From Halisarca cf. caerulea (taxonomy: Eukaryota > Porifera > Demospongiae > Chondrillida > Halisarcidae), in NCBI GenBank assembly GCA_963170055.1, contig CAUJGJ010000277.1:2050901-2078400 (forward strand): a stretch of DNA of 27,500 bases, read 5' to 3'. Shown here piece after piece: positions 19,007 through 27,434 of this stretch. The position numbers and the translations under genes are program-made. The notes under the pieces are model-generated. The model was not told the DNA's origin and made no database searches. It saw only the letters and a list, made by a program, of their open reading frames with translations. Numbering within the stretch: position 1 is the first letter of the stretch; every line of letters starts with the position of its first letter.

Positions 19007-21156
19007 TTGATTTGGTTGACCCTATTTGCTATTATATCACACTGTCCATTTCTTTTCTTTTGTGTGTGTGTTTTTCTTTTTGGTGAAAGTGCTACATGGG
19101 GCCAGTGTGTGCCCTAGTGTCAGTGAGCATGGTGCACTTTAATAATTATTGATTGATTGATATATGGTACAATCCTTGCATTGAACTACGTACTCCTGAT
19201 AGAGGCATAGTTCTAGTGTAGGCAGTCTCCTGACAGAGGCATAATCCTGATCGAGGTCGTCGTACTACTATCCTGATCGATCCTGATCGAGGTCGTCGTA
19301 CTACTATCCTGGTCGATCCTGATTGAGGTCATTGTACCACTATCCTGATCGATCCTGATCAAGGTCGCTGAGCTACTATCCTGATCGATCCTGATCGAGG
19401 TCATCAAGCTACTATCCTGATCGATCCTGATCAAGGTCATCAAACTACTATGGTACTACATTGTAAGCACACACCTGATGTTGAGATAGTCTTGGTAAAG
19501 GCAAATACATTCCATGTGCAGGCACACTCAAGCCTAGTCTAGCGCTAGCCCCTACTTCTACCCTTTGCGTGGGTAGGGAGAGGTGAAGGAGCTGGTGGCT
19601 AGACTAACTCAAGCCTCACCGCTAGACCCTACCAGGTAGACCATACTCACTCCTCATAGAGGGGCACGCCTTATGGAAAACATAGTCCCGGTAAAACCAC
19701 ACTCCTGATAGAGCCAAAGGCCTTTTATAGGAGTGTGCTTATATCAAGAGTATTATACTCCTGATACAGACCCGCTCCAAATAGAAGCTTGATTAAAAAA
19801 GTACTGTATTATGGGATACAGTATAAGTTGCAGTTTTGATGCCTAAATTTTACTGGCAAAATATGGGGTGTGACTTATTCACCGAATAGTTCATTATGGC
19901 TGATGAAATGATAATGCTGTTCAAACCATGTGTAACTTATACGGAGGTGTAACTTATACTCCGTAAAATATGGTACATACCTATGATGTGAATATCCAAG
20001 TGTGCACGTGTACAAACGTACATTCATGTACACTTCAATACCTATGATGTGAATATCCAAGTGTGCACGTGTACAAACGTACATTCATGTACACTTCAAT
20101 ACCTATGATGTGAATATCCAAGTGTGCACGTGTACAAACGTACATTCATGTACACTTCAATAAGTGTGCATGCATGTAGCTGCGAACACAAGCTCCTTGG
20201 CCGATAGAGGACAGGTAGGAGTATTTACTGTGTGGTCTTCACCATCTCTATACATACGTACGTACGTACGTACAGTGTGGTCACCAGAGAAAAAAATGAA
20301 AGAGGGTGGCATTTGCGTAAGCCAGTAGCAGGCTAATGCACAGCTGCCATATGATGGTTTCACTTCTATATTATTTGAGTATGATCTTGTAATGGGGAAG
20401 TTCGCTCAAAGTATATGATATGCACAGTGTCAGTTTTACCTAATCTATTGACTCAAAATACCTGAATGAAGAAGAAATGACTCCACTTAAATAAAAACTT
20501 GTTTAAGCCAATTTTAAGGAGGGTGACCCGCCCTGCTTAAAAGGGCTGGCGAGAACACTGACGTATATATGTACGTATGTGTGTTCCACGCTGCCAACAC
20601 ACCCTTTCGGTATGCAGTGGATATCCTGTTTCAAACGATCATGTTTCATTTCAGGTCACCACCTTGGCAAGACACAAGGGGAGAGAGAGCGCACATCTTC
20701 CAGGCAAGAAGTCACGAAATCCAGTGAAACTTGCAAAGGCCGTGGATTTGGCCGTGGAGCGATTCATCACAGCTGGACGGCAGATAGCAGAGGACAACCC
20801 GGAGTTCAAGCAGAGGCTACTGCACGCTTGCTACAGTGTGTTTGAGTCCAGTAAAGTCATGAAAGAACACACGACGGCCTTCGTCGAAGACCCAAGATCC
20901 TCCGAAAGGAGAGCAGAAATGATCAAAGCTTCGCGTGCCCTTCTTGGAAGCGTAGCTAAACTTATGATTGAGGCAGACTATATTGATGTACAGAACCTTC
21001 TTAGAGCCTCGTATAGAGTAAGTCACTCTGCTGTCCTATACCTGTAATGGTCCACATGTTGGATATGCTGTGCTTGTGATGTGGCATCTATGTTTCTGAC
21101 CACTTTTGGGCTTAGTGGAAATGAATAGTTTTGTTGGAATCCAGTGTGCATGCTGG

Positions 21157-21226
<70 letters not shown>

Positions 21227-24200
21227 GTCAGCTCTCTGTGTGTGTGTGGGGGGGGGGGGGGGTGGTGCGTGCATGGATGTGTGGGTGGGTGGGTGGGTGC
21301 GTGCATGCATGCGTGTGTGCGTGTGTGCGTGTGACGGTGTATCTTTCTCTGAATGTAATGCTTTCATATTGTACATACGTACGTACATGCATGCACACTT
21401 ATTGAAGAGTACATGAGTGTACGTATGTACACGTGTACACACATATATGCATGCATACGTACGTACATATATGTGTGCTTGTGTGCATACATGTGTGTGC
21501 ACGTGCTTACTGTACATGCTGGTGGGTATGCAGTGTACATGTGTGTGCACGTGCTTACTGTACATGCTAGTGGGTATGCAGTGTACATGTGTGTGCACGT
21601 GCTTACTGTACATGCTAGTGGGTATGCAGTGTACATGTGTGTGCACGTGCTTACTGTACATGCTAGTGGGTATGCAGTGTACATGTGTGTGCACGTGCTT
21701 ACTGTACATGCTAGTGGGTATGCAGTGTGCATGTGTGTGCACGTGCTTACTGTACATGCTAGTGGGTATGCAGTGTACATGTATGTACACGTGCTTACTG
21801 TACATGCTAGTGGGTATGCAGTGTACATGTGTGTGCACGTGCTTACTGTACATGCTAGTGGGTATGCAGTGTACATGTGTGTGCACGTGCTTACTGTACA
21901 TGCTAGTGGGTATGCAGTGTACATGTGTGTGCACGTGCTTACTGTACATGCTAGTGGGTATGCAGTGTGCATGTGTGTGCACGTGCTTACTGTACATGCT
22001 AGTGGGTATGCAGTGTGCATGTGTGTGCACGTGCTTACTGTACATGCTAGTGGGTATGCAGTGTACATGTGTGTACACGTGCTTACTGTACATGCTAGTG
22101 GGTATGCAGTGTACATGTGTGTGCACGTGCTTACTGTACATGCTAGTGGGTATGCAGTGTGCATGTGTGTGCACGTGCTTACTGTACATGCTAGTGGGTA
22201 TGCAGTGTGCATGTGTGTGCACGTGCTTACTGTACATGCTAGTGGGTATGCAGTGTACATGTGTGTACACGTGCTTACTGTACATGCTAGTGGGTATGCA
22301 GTGTACATGTGTGTGCACGTGCTTACTGTACATGCTAGTGGGTATGCAGTGTACATGTGTGTGCACGTGCTTACTGTACATGCTAGTGGGTATGCAGTGT
22401 ACATGTGTGTGCACGTGCTTACTGTACATGCTAGTGGGTATGCAGTGTACATGTGTTTGTGTGCTAGATTGAAGAACTCCTGAAAGGCCTGGCGAGTGCT
22501 GGTGACATGAAGGAGGTGATGGATCTGTGGAGAGTGTTTGCTCCCGAAGTGGTGGGCCTGATGCAGCTGGCATCACAGCGACAACAGGTGAGACAGAACT
22601 AGGTCTGAGAATGCCATACGTATATATGTGTGTATGTATGTATAGTAGTTTTAAGTGCATACATGCATATGTATAGTATAGTGTACATATATGTGTGTCT
22701 TAAGTGTGTACATATGTATGTATAGTAGTTCTAAGTGCATACATGCGTATGTATAGTGCAGTGTACATATATGTGTGTCTTAAGTGTGTACATATGTATG
22801 TATAGTAGTTGTAAGTGTCTACATGCATACATATGTATAGTTTAGTGTACGTACTGTATATGTGTACATATGTATGTACTGTATAGTGTGTTTTAAGTGT
22901 ATATGTATATGTGTGTTATAAGTGTTGACATATGTATGTATGTTTAGTGTGTTTTAAGTGTATATGTATGTAAAGTGCATGTATGTATGTGAATAGTCGT
23001 GTTTCTTCAAATTGGAAGGAACTGTGTTTCAATACATGCATAAGCATATTCCTCACAAAGACATTGTTCATGTCCTCATCCTCTTTGCTACATGTTATGT
23101 CATTTATGCACATTCGTAAAGTGTGTATTTTGGAGTGTGGGTGCTGGAGGAACGATCATAACTATGTAATTGCGGTCACATAATTATTGATCTCTTTTTT
23201 TAGGAATTTAAGGAAGATTTGGTACGAGAAAGAATGGCAGTTTCCAGAGCAGAATTTGACAAGTTTAGCAAACTCTTCCTGACTTGTGCCCAAGTGAGTA
23301 GTTGAACACACTGACAATACTTATTCAGGGAAACCTCTCTCATCCGGCACTCAATGGGACTTCAAGAAAGTGTGGGATTAGGAGGTTGTCGGATTACCGA
23401 GTGTCTCTTGACATATAGTACTTTAATATGGTGACTGTACCTCTGGCTCATAAGATGGTTGAATTGGAGAGAATGTCGGATTATGGAGGTGTCGGATTGC
23501 AGGGGTTTCACTGTACCAGTCCCACTCCCTCCTTTCCTGGCATGAGCATTGCTGAGCACTTATTGTGCCACAGTTGGCTTTGGAAAATTTTGATGTACCA
23601 TGAAACCTCTATAATCTGGCCGCCTTAGGACCAGGAGTTGGCCAGATTAGAGATGTGGTCGGAATAGACAGGTCCATTTCAACATGTGGGCGACCTCTGG
23701 GAGTGGGCAGGATGGCCGGTTTAGATAGTGTGACCGACTTGTAGCATCTCGGACGAGAGAGGTGTCGGATTAGAGAGGTTTCACTGTAAATATTGCCCAT
23801 TTTGGCTCAATGGCCAATCCATCTTATGTTATAGTGTACGCAAGCTAAATTTGTCCAGGGAATTTTTGGTACAATGATTTCTCATTAATCCGCCTCAATT
23901 AGTTAAAAATGATAGACAGCTGGATTAACGAGTGTGGTGGATTATCCAAATCAGTGTAGAGTGTTTCAGCTGACTCATGTACAGAATTGATGGTGGATAA
24001 AAGGGGTTATCAGATATTGTGATGGCAGACTAACATGAAGTATTCAATACGAGTATGTCTGTCACAGTACAAATGTAGTCAGAGAAAGCCTCCAGCCACT
24101 GGATGCTATCACAGGCACCCTGCAATGCCACAGCAGTAGAACAAACAAACAAGAAAAAGAAGGACTTACGTAATTGTAGCCAATTTCATGAACCTTTTTA

Positions 24201-24575
24201 CGTAATCTGTTAATCAGGATACCAGGGCATCTTATTTCACATGGAGTACCCTCAGCCATAGTACTGAATATACCGTGTATGAGTACTACTTAAGCGGTGG
24301 CCCATTGATGTTGGTATTGTTTCGCTGGCTGCAGACATACATTGAACACAGCTCCCAATTGTCGGCCAAAGAGAATAGGGACTTTGTCTTGGGACAGATG
24401 AACAAAGCTCTGAGGACCATCTGTGCTGTTGCTGACGGGGAATCCCCTGCCAGCCTCGATCCGAATGATGTCATTGTAGTACCATCAGCAGAAGTGGGGG
24501 ATGTTGAGAAGAGTTTTGACATTCTTGAAGTGAGTGTGTGTGTTTGTGTATGTGAGCACATGAGCATGTGTGTTT

Positions 24576-24616
<41 letters not shown>

Positions 24617-24628
24617 TGTGTGTGTGTG

Positions 24629-24672
<44 letters not shown>

Positions 24673-24773
24673 CACACGCATGCGCGCATGTGTGCAAGGG
24701 CAATGTTTTTCGTATGTATATGGACATATGACATTTGCTCTAGTTTTTATTCTACTACATGAATACGTAGGTG

Positions 24774-24833
<60 letters not shown>

Positions 24834-24844
24834 CACATGCACGT

Positions 24845-24913
<69 letters not shown>

Positions 24914-25314
24914 TATGCTAAAAGCACTCACACACACATAAGGATGAAATCAGTATATGTATTTGTTCATCAGACAATGAAAATCTTCATATCATGTGTG
25001 TATCACTATCTCACTCTTTGGTAGTCTTTCATCAATACATGCCGAAGAGGTCCCCCAACAGCGGAAGATTTGGATCAGATGACGCAGAATTTGGAAGTTG
25101 TCTCCAGAGCAGCCTCCTTCATGGCCGAGTCTCACCGAGCTAGGGGTAGGAGTTGTGCTGTTATCGTGTCAAGTTGCAAGTCCATGGTAGAGAGCTTCAA
25201 GACGCTAGCCAGCGCCTCCTGTGCACTACAAGGCAGACGAAAGCGGGAACTTGTTGGGAAGGAGACCAGACAGAAGCTGTCCAGCCTGAAGCATGAGGTA
25301 GGGAAGTGTGAAAA

Positions 25315-25388
<74 letters not shown>

Positions 25389-25451
25389 CGCACCTGCTGC
25401 GGTTGTTCTCTTTAATTGTATTTCTTTCTGTCACATCTTGCACACACGCAT

Positions 25452-25518
<67 letters not shown>

Positions 25519-26471
25519 CAGTTACGCCGTGGTATGGTGGACCACATATCGGATGCATTTGTGGACACAAGTGGTCCAGTCCTTGACTTGGTGGAGACTG
25601 CAGAGAAGGGAGAGCAGAACAGAATGGAGGACAGAACGACATCATTTCTTCTACATGCGAGAGAAATCGAGAAAGTGAGTGAATCTGTTCACTGATCATT
25701 CTTCCACTGACTACAAAGGATTCATGTTTTATGTACGTACAGTGAACCCTGTCTTAAAGCCCACCTGTATGAAGGACCACCTGTCCATAGTGACCACTAC
25801 AGGCTGATCCCAGAACTATACTAAAGCAATTTTATTGCATCTCTACACAAGGCCCACCTATCTATAGAGGCCACAAGTACTCGGTCGCTGAAGTGGTCTT
25901 TATATACAGGTTTTACTGTATATACTTTCTTGTTTCATGCATCTGGTACCTGATGTACCGAGGTCGACCCTTGATAATCTGACACACTGGGGTCAACATA
26001 CAAGTTGTCAGATTCCAGAGGTGGTTGGGTTGTTGGGTGACTCCTGCTTCACATACAGCACATGCTTTAGTATGGTGACTATATCTCAGAGTATGTGTGG
26101 TTAGATGTTGGGGAGAATTTTGTGTTGTTGTGGTGTTGGACTGTGCATAGTACACTATGACATGTGATCATCTCATGACTGTCAGCTGTGTTTCCCACCC
26201 CGCCCCACCCCTCCCCCCACAGGTAGCCACACAAGCGGCCTCACTATCGGACAGCACCCAGGGTGTTAAGCTAGTCAGATATACTACACAGAAGTTAACC
26301 ATGTTAGCCCCTCAGGTAGTCAGTGCAGCCGAAACTCTCTCTGTCGATCCGTCCAATAAGTCTGCCCAGGAAAACATGGCCGCCTTCAAGGACCTCTGGG
26401 AAGAGACTGTAGAATCACTTACAGATGCTGTTGATATTATTGTACCAGTGCAAGTCTTTATGGCAGTGACT

Positions 26472-26511
<40 letters not shown>

Positions 26512-27434
26512 TTTGTTTGTTGTGTGTGGGTGTGTGGGTGTGGGTGTGTGTGGGTGTATATGTGTGTGTATGTGTATGTGTGTGTGTGTGTTGTGTACGT
26601 GTGGGTGTGTGTGGGTGTGGGTGTGGGTGTGGGTGTGTGGGTGTGGGTGTGTATGTGGCATTGGATATGTTCCTTGTGTAACAGTCTGCGTGTGCACATG
26701 TATGCATGTACAATATATGTATGTGTGTGTCCATCCATGAGTGTAACAGAGGCATGTGCATACACATACATATGTGACTGAGCACATGCAATTTAATTGT
26801 TGCAATACTTATTTAATTTTATTGGTCATTCTTTTGTCTTGCACGATCAGATGCTCATATCAAAGAAGATATTCAGAATTGTATCAAATCAACTTCTGAG
26901 GATAAAATGGCTGACATCAAACACACCACTGGTTTGGTGAGAGGACGATGTGCACGTCTGATGAGAGTGGTACGAGCAGACATGGAGGAAGTCCCTACTC
27001 GTTACACAGGGAGTGACAAGGCAAAAATCTTTGGTGCTTTTGTCCGATTGAGAGAAAAAGGTAACATCATATCTGTTGTACACAAAGAAATGGCTAGAAT
27101 TTCTTTAGGGGATCCTGGGGAGTGGGGGGAGGGGGTGGCATTTGACTTATGTACAAAAATTTCCCCTCACTTGAACATTTATGTATTTTGTTAATATTTC
27201 ATTCACAATATGGCCGCCTATAGGCCACTTATAGTTCACAACTACACTTCACCCCCCCCCCCCATCCCATGATCTTCTTAGCTGAAAGAAACCCAATACC
27301 ATGGTTGTCTGTGCCCTTTCGATGCAGTTCTTCCAAAGTTCTCAGAGGAAGCGGAGAGAGCAGTCGATATCCTCTCAACCACTCACAACCCAAGTCTTGT
27401 GGATGTACATGCTCTCAGGCATGCTGGTGGAAAG
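18029..27434 (+). CDS. CTNNA: Alpha-catenin (vinculin/alpha-catenin family), 3' end beyond window
   Basis: Alpha-catenin ties the cadherin-beta-catenin complex to actin at cell junctions. Ten exons give 629 codons from MAKQSLERQS. The residues follow human alphaE-catenin without gaps at exon joins: RTKSIQESLAPLIAQVTTL matches the first helix; DPRSS..R..M.KASRALL, ASQRQQEFKE and LRRGMVDHISDAF match conserved blocks; GVKLVR and ENMAAFKDLWEETVESLTDAV are nearly family signature. Approximate parts: short Ser-rich N-terminus (1-22), beta-catenin-binding/dimerisation N domain (about 23-240), and M region with the presumed vinculin-binding helix around NLEVVSRAASFMAE (exon 6) and later bundles. The C-terminal actin-binding domain is off the window. 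Vinculin and alpha-catulin are less good matches by eye, because DAV...F.AVTDAHI.EDI follows the catenin pattern. The gene lies 1.0 kb after the PH-SH2 gene on the same strand. Confidence 0.92.
18451..18894. repeat. Tandem repeat with 30-38 bp units in intron 1
   Basis: Units containing GGTATTGGCACATTCCTGAT and AGGCACAGTCCTGCAT alternate in long and short forms. Antisense frames rich in CQYHAGLCLYQE are artefacts of the unit. Confidence 0.95.
18936..19003. repeat. TA microsatellite
   Basis: Uninterrupted TA dinucleotides, about 34 units. Confidence 0.95.
19250..19448. repeat. 36-bp tandem repeat in intron 1
   Basis: About five copies of a unit with ATCCTGATCGATCCTGATCG then AGGTCGTCGTACTACT. 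The unit is a multiple of three, so an antisense frame IRIDQDSSTTTS repeats; no support as a gene. Confidence 0.95.
19535..19606. mobile_element. 72-bp inverted-repeat element with 9-bp target duplication
   Basis: Ends TAGTCTAGC and GCTAGACTA. The 9 bases ACTCAAGCC occur immediately on both sides (19526-19534 and 19607-19615). A 9-bp duplication suggests a Mutator-like source, but the element is too small to be sure. Confidence 0.65.
19790..19978. other. Possible small repeat element in intron 1
   Basis: Words TACAGTATAAGTTGCAG and, in the other direction, TAACTTATACTCCG and AAAATATGGTA recur at both ends in partly inverted form. This suggests an old DNA-element copy, but clean boundaries were not found. 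Confidence 0.3.
19976..20160. repeat. 61-bp tandem repeat, three copies
   Basis: Three essentially identical copies starting at about 19979, 20040 and 20101, containing CCTATGATGTGAATATCC and CATTCATGTACACTTCAA. Confidence 0.95.
20161..20654. other. End of alpha-catenin intron 1
   Basis: Ordinary non-coding sequence with one TACGTACGTACG cluster near 20255. No gene or element recognised; the pyrimidine-rich stretch before 20654 serves exon 2. Confidence 0.5.
20655..21017 (+). CDS. CTNNA: Alpha-catenin exon 2 (N domain)
   Basis: 121 codons, phase 0 at both ends; acceptor CATTTCAG, donor GTAAGT. Begins VTTLARHKGR, includes a basic loop (PGKKSRNP) and EDPRSSERRAEMIKASRALL. Confidence 0.95.
21158..21330 (+). 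repeat. GT microsatellite, poly-G and GGTG repeats
   Basis: GT tract 21158-21226, then a 15-G run at 21248-21262, then GGGTGGGTG and GCGTGTG words. Confidence 0.95.
21488..22447. repeat. 48-bp minisatellite, 20 copies, next to exon 3 acceptor
   Basis: Exactly 20 units of 48 bp (TACATGTGTGTGCACGTGCT then TACTGTACATGCTAGTGGGT and ATGCAGTG), with only a few variant bases (TACATG/TGCATG, TGTGCAC/TGTACAC; GCTGGTGG in the first unit). A partial unit then leads into the real acceptor. Because 48 is a multiple of three, 350-540 codon frames cross it on both strands (repeating 16-residue peptides). These are not real genes. Confidence 0.97.
22468..22587 (+). CDS. CTNNA: Alpha-catenin exon 3 (N domain)
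   Basis: 40 codons, phase 0; begins IEELLKGLASAGDMKEVMDL and ends LASQRQQ. The acceptor GTGTGCTAG lies immediately after the 48-bp minisatellite. Donor GTGAGA. Confidence 0.95.
22620..22985. repeat. About 80-bp degenerate tandem repeat in intron 3
   Basis: Units with TACATATGTATGTATAGTAG and AAGTGCATACATGC start 80 bp apart (for example ACATGC at 22661, 22741, 22821), later copies more degenerate. Confidence 0.85.
23204..23293 (+). CDS. CTNNA: Alpha-catenin exon 4 (N domain)
   Basis: 30 codons, phase 0; acceptor TTTTTTAG, donor GTGAGT. EFKEDLVRERMAVSRAEFDK then FSKLFLTCAQ. Confidence 0.95.
23326..23513. mobile_element. CAG...CTG mini-element (G) in intron 4
   Basis: Ends CAGGGAAACCTCTCTCATCC and GGGGTTTCACTG. 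It is 188 bp, right flank TA, left flank TT. TCGGATTA/GTCGGATT words iterate inside. Confidence 0.75.
23598..23786. mobile_element. TA-flanked mini-element (H) in intron 4
   Basis: Ends CCATGAAACCTCTATAATC and GGATTAGAGAGGTTTCACTG with TA on both sides. It is 189 bp. The words GGCCAGATTAGAG and GTCGGATTAGAG iterate inside. Confidence 0.8.
23872..23956. mobile_element. Truncated mini-element (I) in intron 4
   Basis: Begins CAATGATTTCTCATTAATCC after TA, contains GCTGGATTAACGAG and GGTGGATTA, and appears to end near ATCAGTGTA. Shorter and more decayed than its relatives. Confidence 0.45.
23957..24334. other. End of alpha-catenin intron 4
   Basis: Ordinary non-coding sequence; no repeat or exon recognised until the acceptor GGCTGCAG. 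Confidence 0.5.
24335..24529 (+). CDS. CTNNA: Alpha-catenin exon 5 (end of N domain)
   Basis: 65 codons, phase 0; acceptor GGCTGCAG, donor GTGAGT. TYIEHSSQLSAKENRDFVLG, then a linker with DPNDVIVVPSAEVGD before FDILE. Confidence 0.95.
24534..24669 (+). repeat. GT microsatellite at the start of intron 5
   Basis: Begins within the donor region (GTGAGTGTGTG) and runs on with a few A and C interruptions. Confidence 0.95.
24776..24910 (+). repeat. CA microsatellite in intron 5
   Basis: Two CA tracts joined by a CATGCACGTG word, about 115 nt before the acceptor of exon 6. Confidence 0.95.
25025..25297 (+). CDS. CTNNA: Alpha-catenin exon 6 (M region, presumed vinculin-binding part)
   Basis: 91 codons, phase 0; acceptor TTTGGTAG, donor GTAGGG. 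Starts SFINTCRRGPPTAEDLDQMT; NLEVVSRAASFMAESHRARG aligns with the segment of alphaE-catenin that binds vinculin. Confidence 0.95.
25318..25384 (+). repeat. GT microsatellite at the start of intron 6
   Basis: About 66 nt of pure TG starting about 20 nt after the donor. Confidence 0.95.
25441..25513 (+). repeat. CA microsatellite at the end of intron 6
   Basis: About 55 nt of pure CA after a short mixed part, ending 8 nt before the acceptor AG. Confidence 0.95.
25522..25674 (+). CDS. CTNNA: Alpha-catenin exon 7 (M region)
   Basis: 51 codons, phase 0. The acceptor CTGCACCAG sits only 8 nt after a CA tract and has no pyrimidine tract. LRRGMVDHISDAFVDTSGPV is strongly conserved. Donor GTGAGT. 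Confidence 0.95.
25740..25918. mobile_element. TA-flanked CAGT...ACTG mini-element (J) in intron 7
   Basis: Ends CAGTGAACCCTGTCTTAAAG and CTTTATATACAGGTTTTACTG, flanked by TA, 179 bp. The word GGACCACCTGTCCATAG and its relatives iterate inside. Confidence 0.75.
25945..26150. mobile_element. Degenerate relative of mini-element G
   Basis: Shares GTTGTCAGATTCCAGAGG, GACTCCTGCTTCACATA and TAGTATGGTGACTATATCTC with the inside of 23326-23513, in the same order, but has no clear terminal repeats. Confidence 0.45.
26223..26472 (+). CDS. CTNNA: Alpha-catenin exon 8 (M region)
   Basis: 83 codons plus one base. Acceptor CCCCACAG. Begins VATQAASLSDSTQGVKLVRY and ends VQVFMAVT. The donor lies in a GT microsatellite (ACTG|GTGTGTG). 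Confidence 0.92.
26473..26655 (+). repeat. GT and GGGTGT microsatellite at the start of intron 8
   Basis: Starts at the donor dinucleotide, then becomes GTGTGGGTGTGG-type repeats. Confidence 0.95.
26851..27060 (+). CDS. CTNNA: Alpha-catenin exon 9 (M region)
   Basis: Acceptor CACGATCAG; two bases finish Asp, then AHIKEDIQNCIKSTSEDKMA ... VRGRCARLMRVVRADMEEVP, ending with one base before GTAACA. Confidence 0.92.
27253..27263 (+). repeat. Poly-C run
   Basis: A run of C before the acceptor region of exon 10. Confidence 0.9.
27328..27434 (+). CDS. CTNNA: Alpha-catenin exon 10 (last in window)
   Basis: Acceptor TTCGATGCAG after a pyrimidine-rich stretch. Completes a Val, then LPKFSEEAERAVDILSTTHN and VHALRHAGGK. 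Phase and the match to VMPRFTEQVEAAVEAL of alphaE-catenin choose this acceptor over a TTCTTAG at 27281. Donor GTGTGT is probable but in repeat-like sequence. Confidence 0.85.

Noticed and set aside
19213..19443. Antisense repeat protein IRIDQDSS
   Set aside because: 36-bp tandem repeat read in frame; no start context or flanking exons.
21023..22660. Open frame of 545 codons on the minus strand (and 350-codon frames on +) across the 48-bp repeat
   Set aside because: It exists only because the unit is a multiple of three and has few stops; the peptide is a 16-residue iteration crossing a clear intron of alpha-catenin.
27282..27327. Earlier acceptor (TTCTTAG at 27281) for exon 10
   Set aside because: Its phase would not continue the catenin frame; the acceptor at 27327 gives VLPKFSEEAERAVDIL in phase.
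18029..27434. Identification as vinculin or alpha-catulin
   Set aside because: LRRGMVDHISDAF, GVKLVR and LTDAV...FMAVTDAHIKEDI follow the alpha-catenin pattern more closely, by eye.
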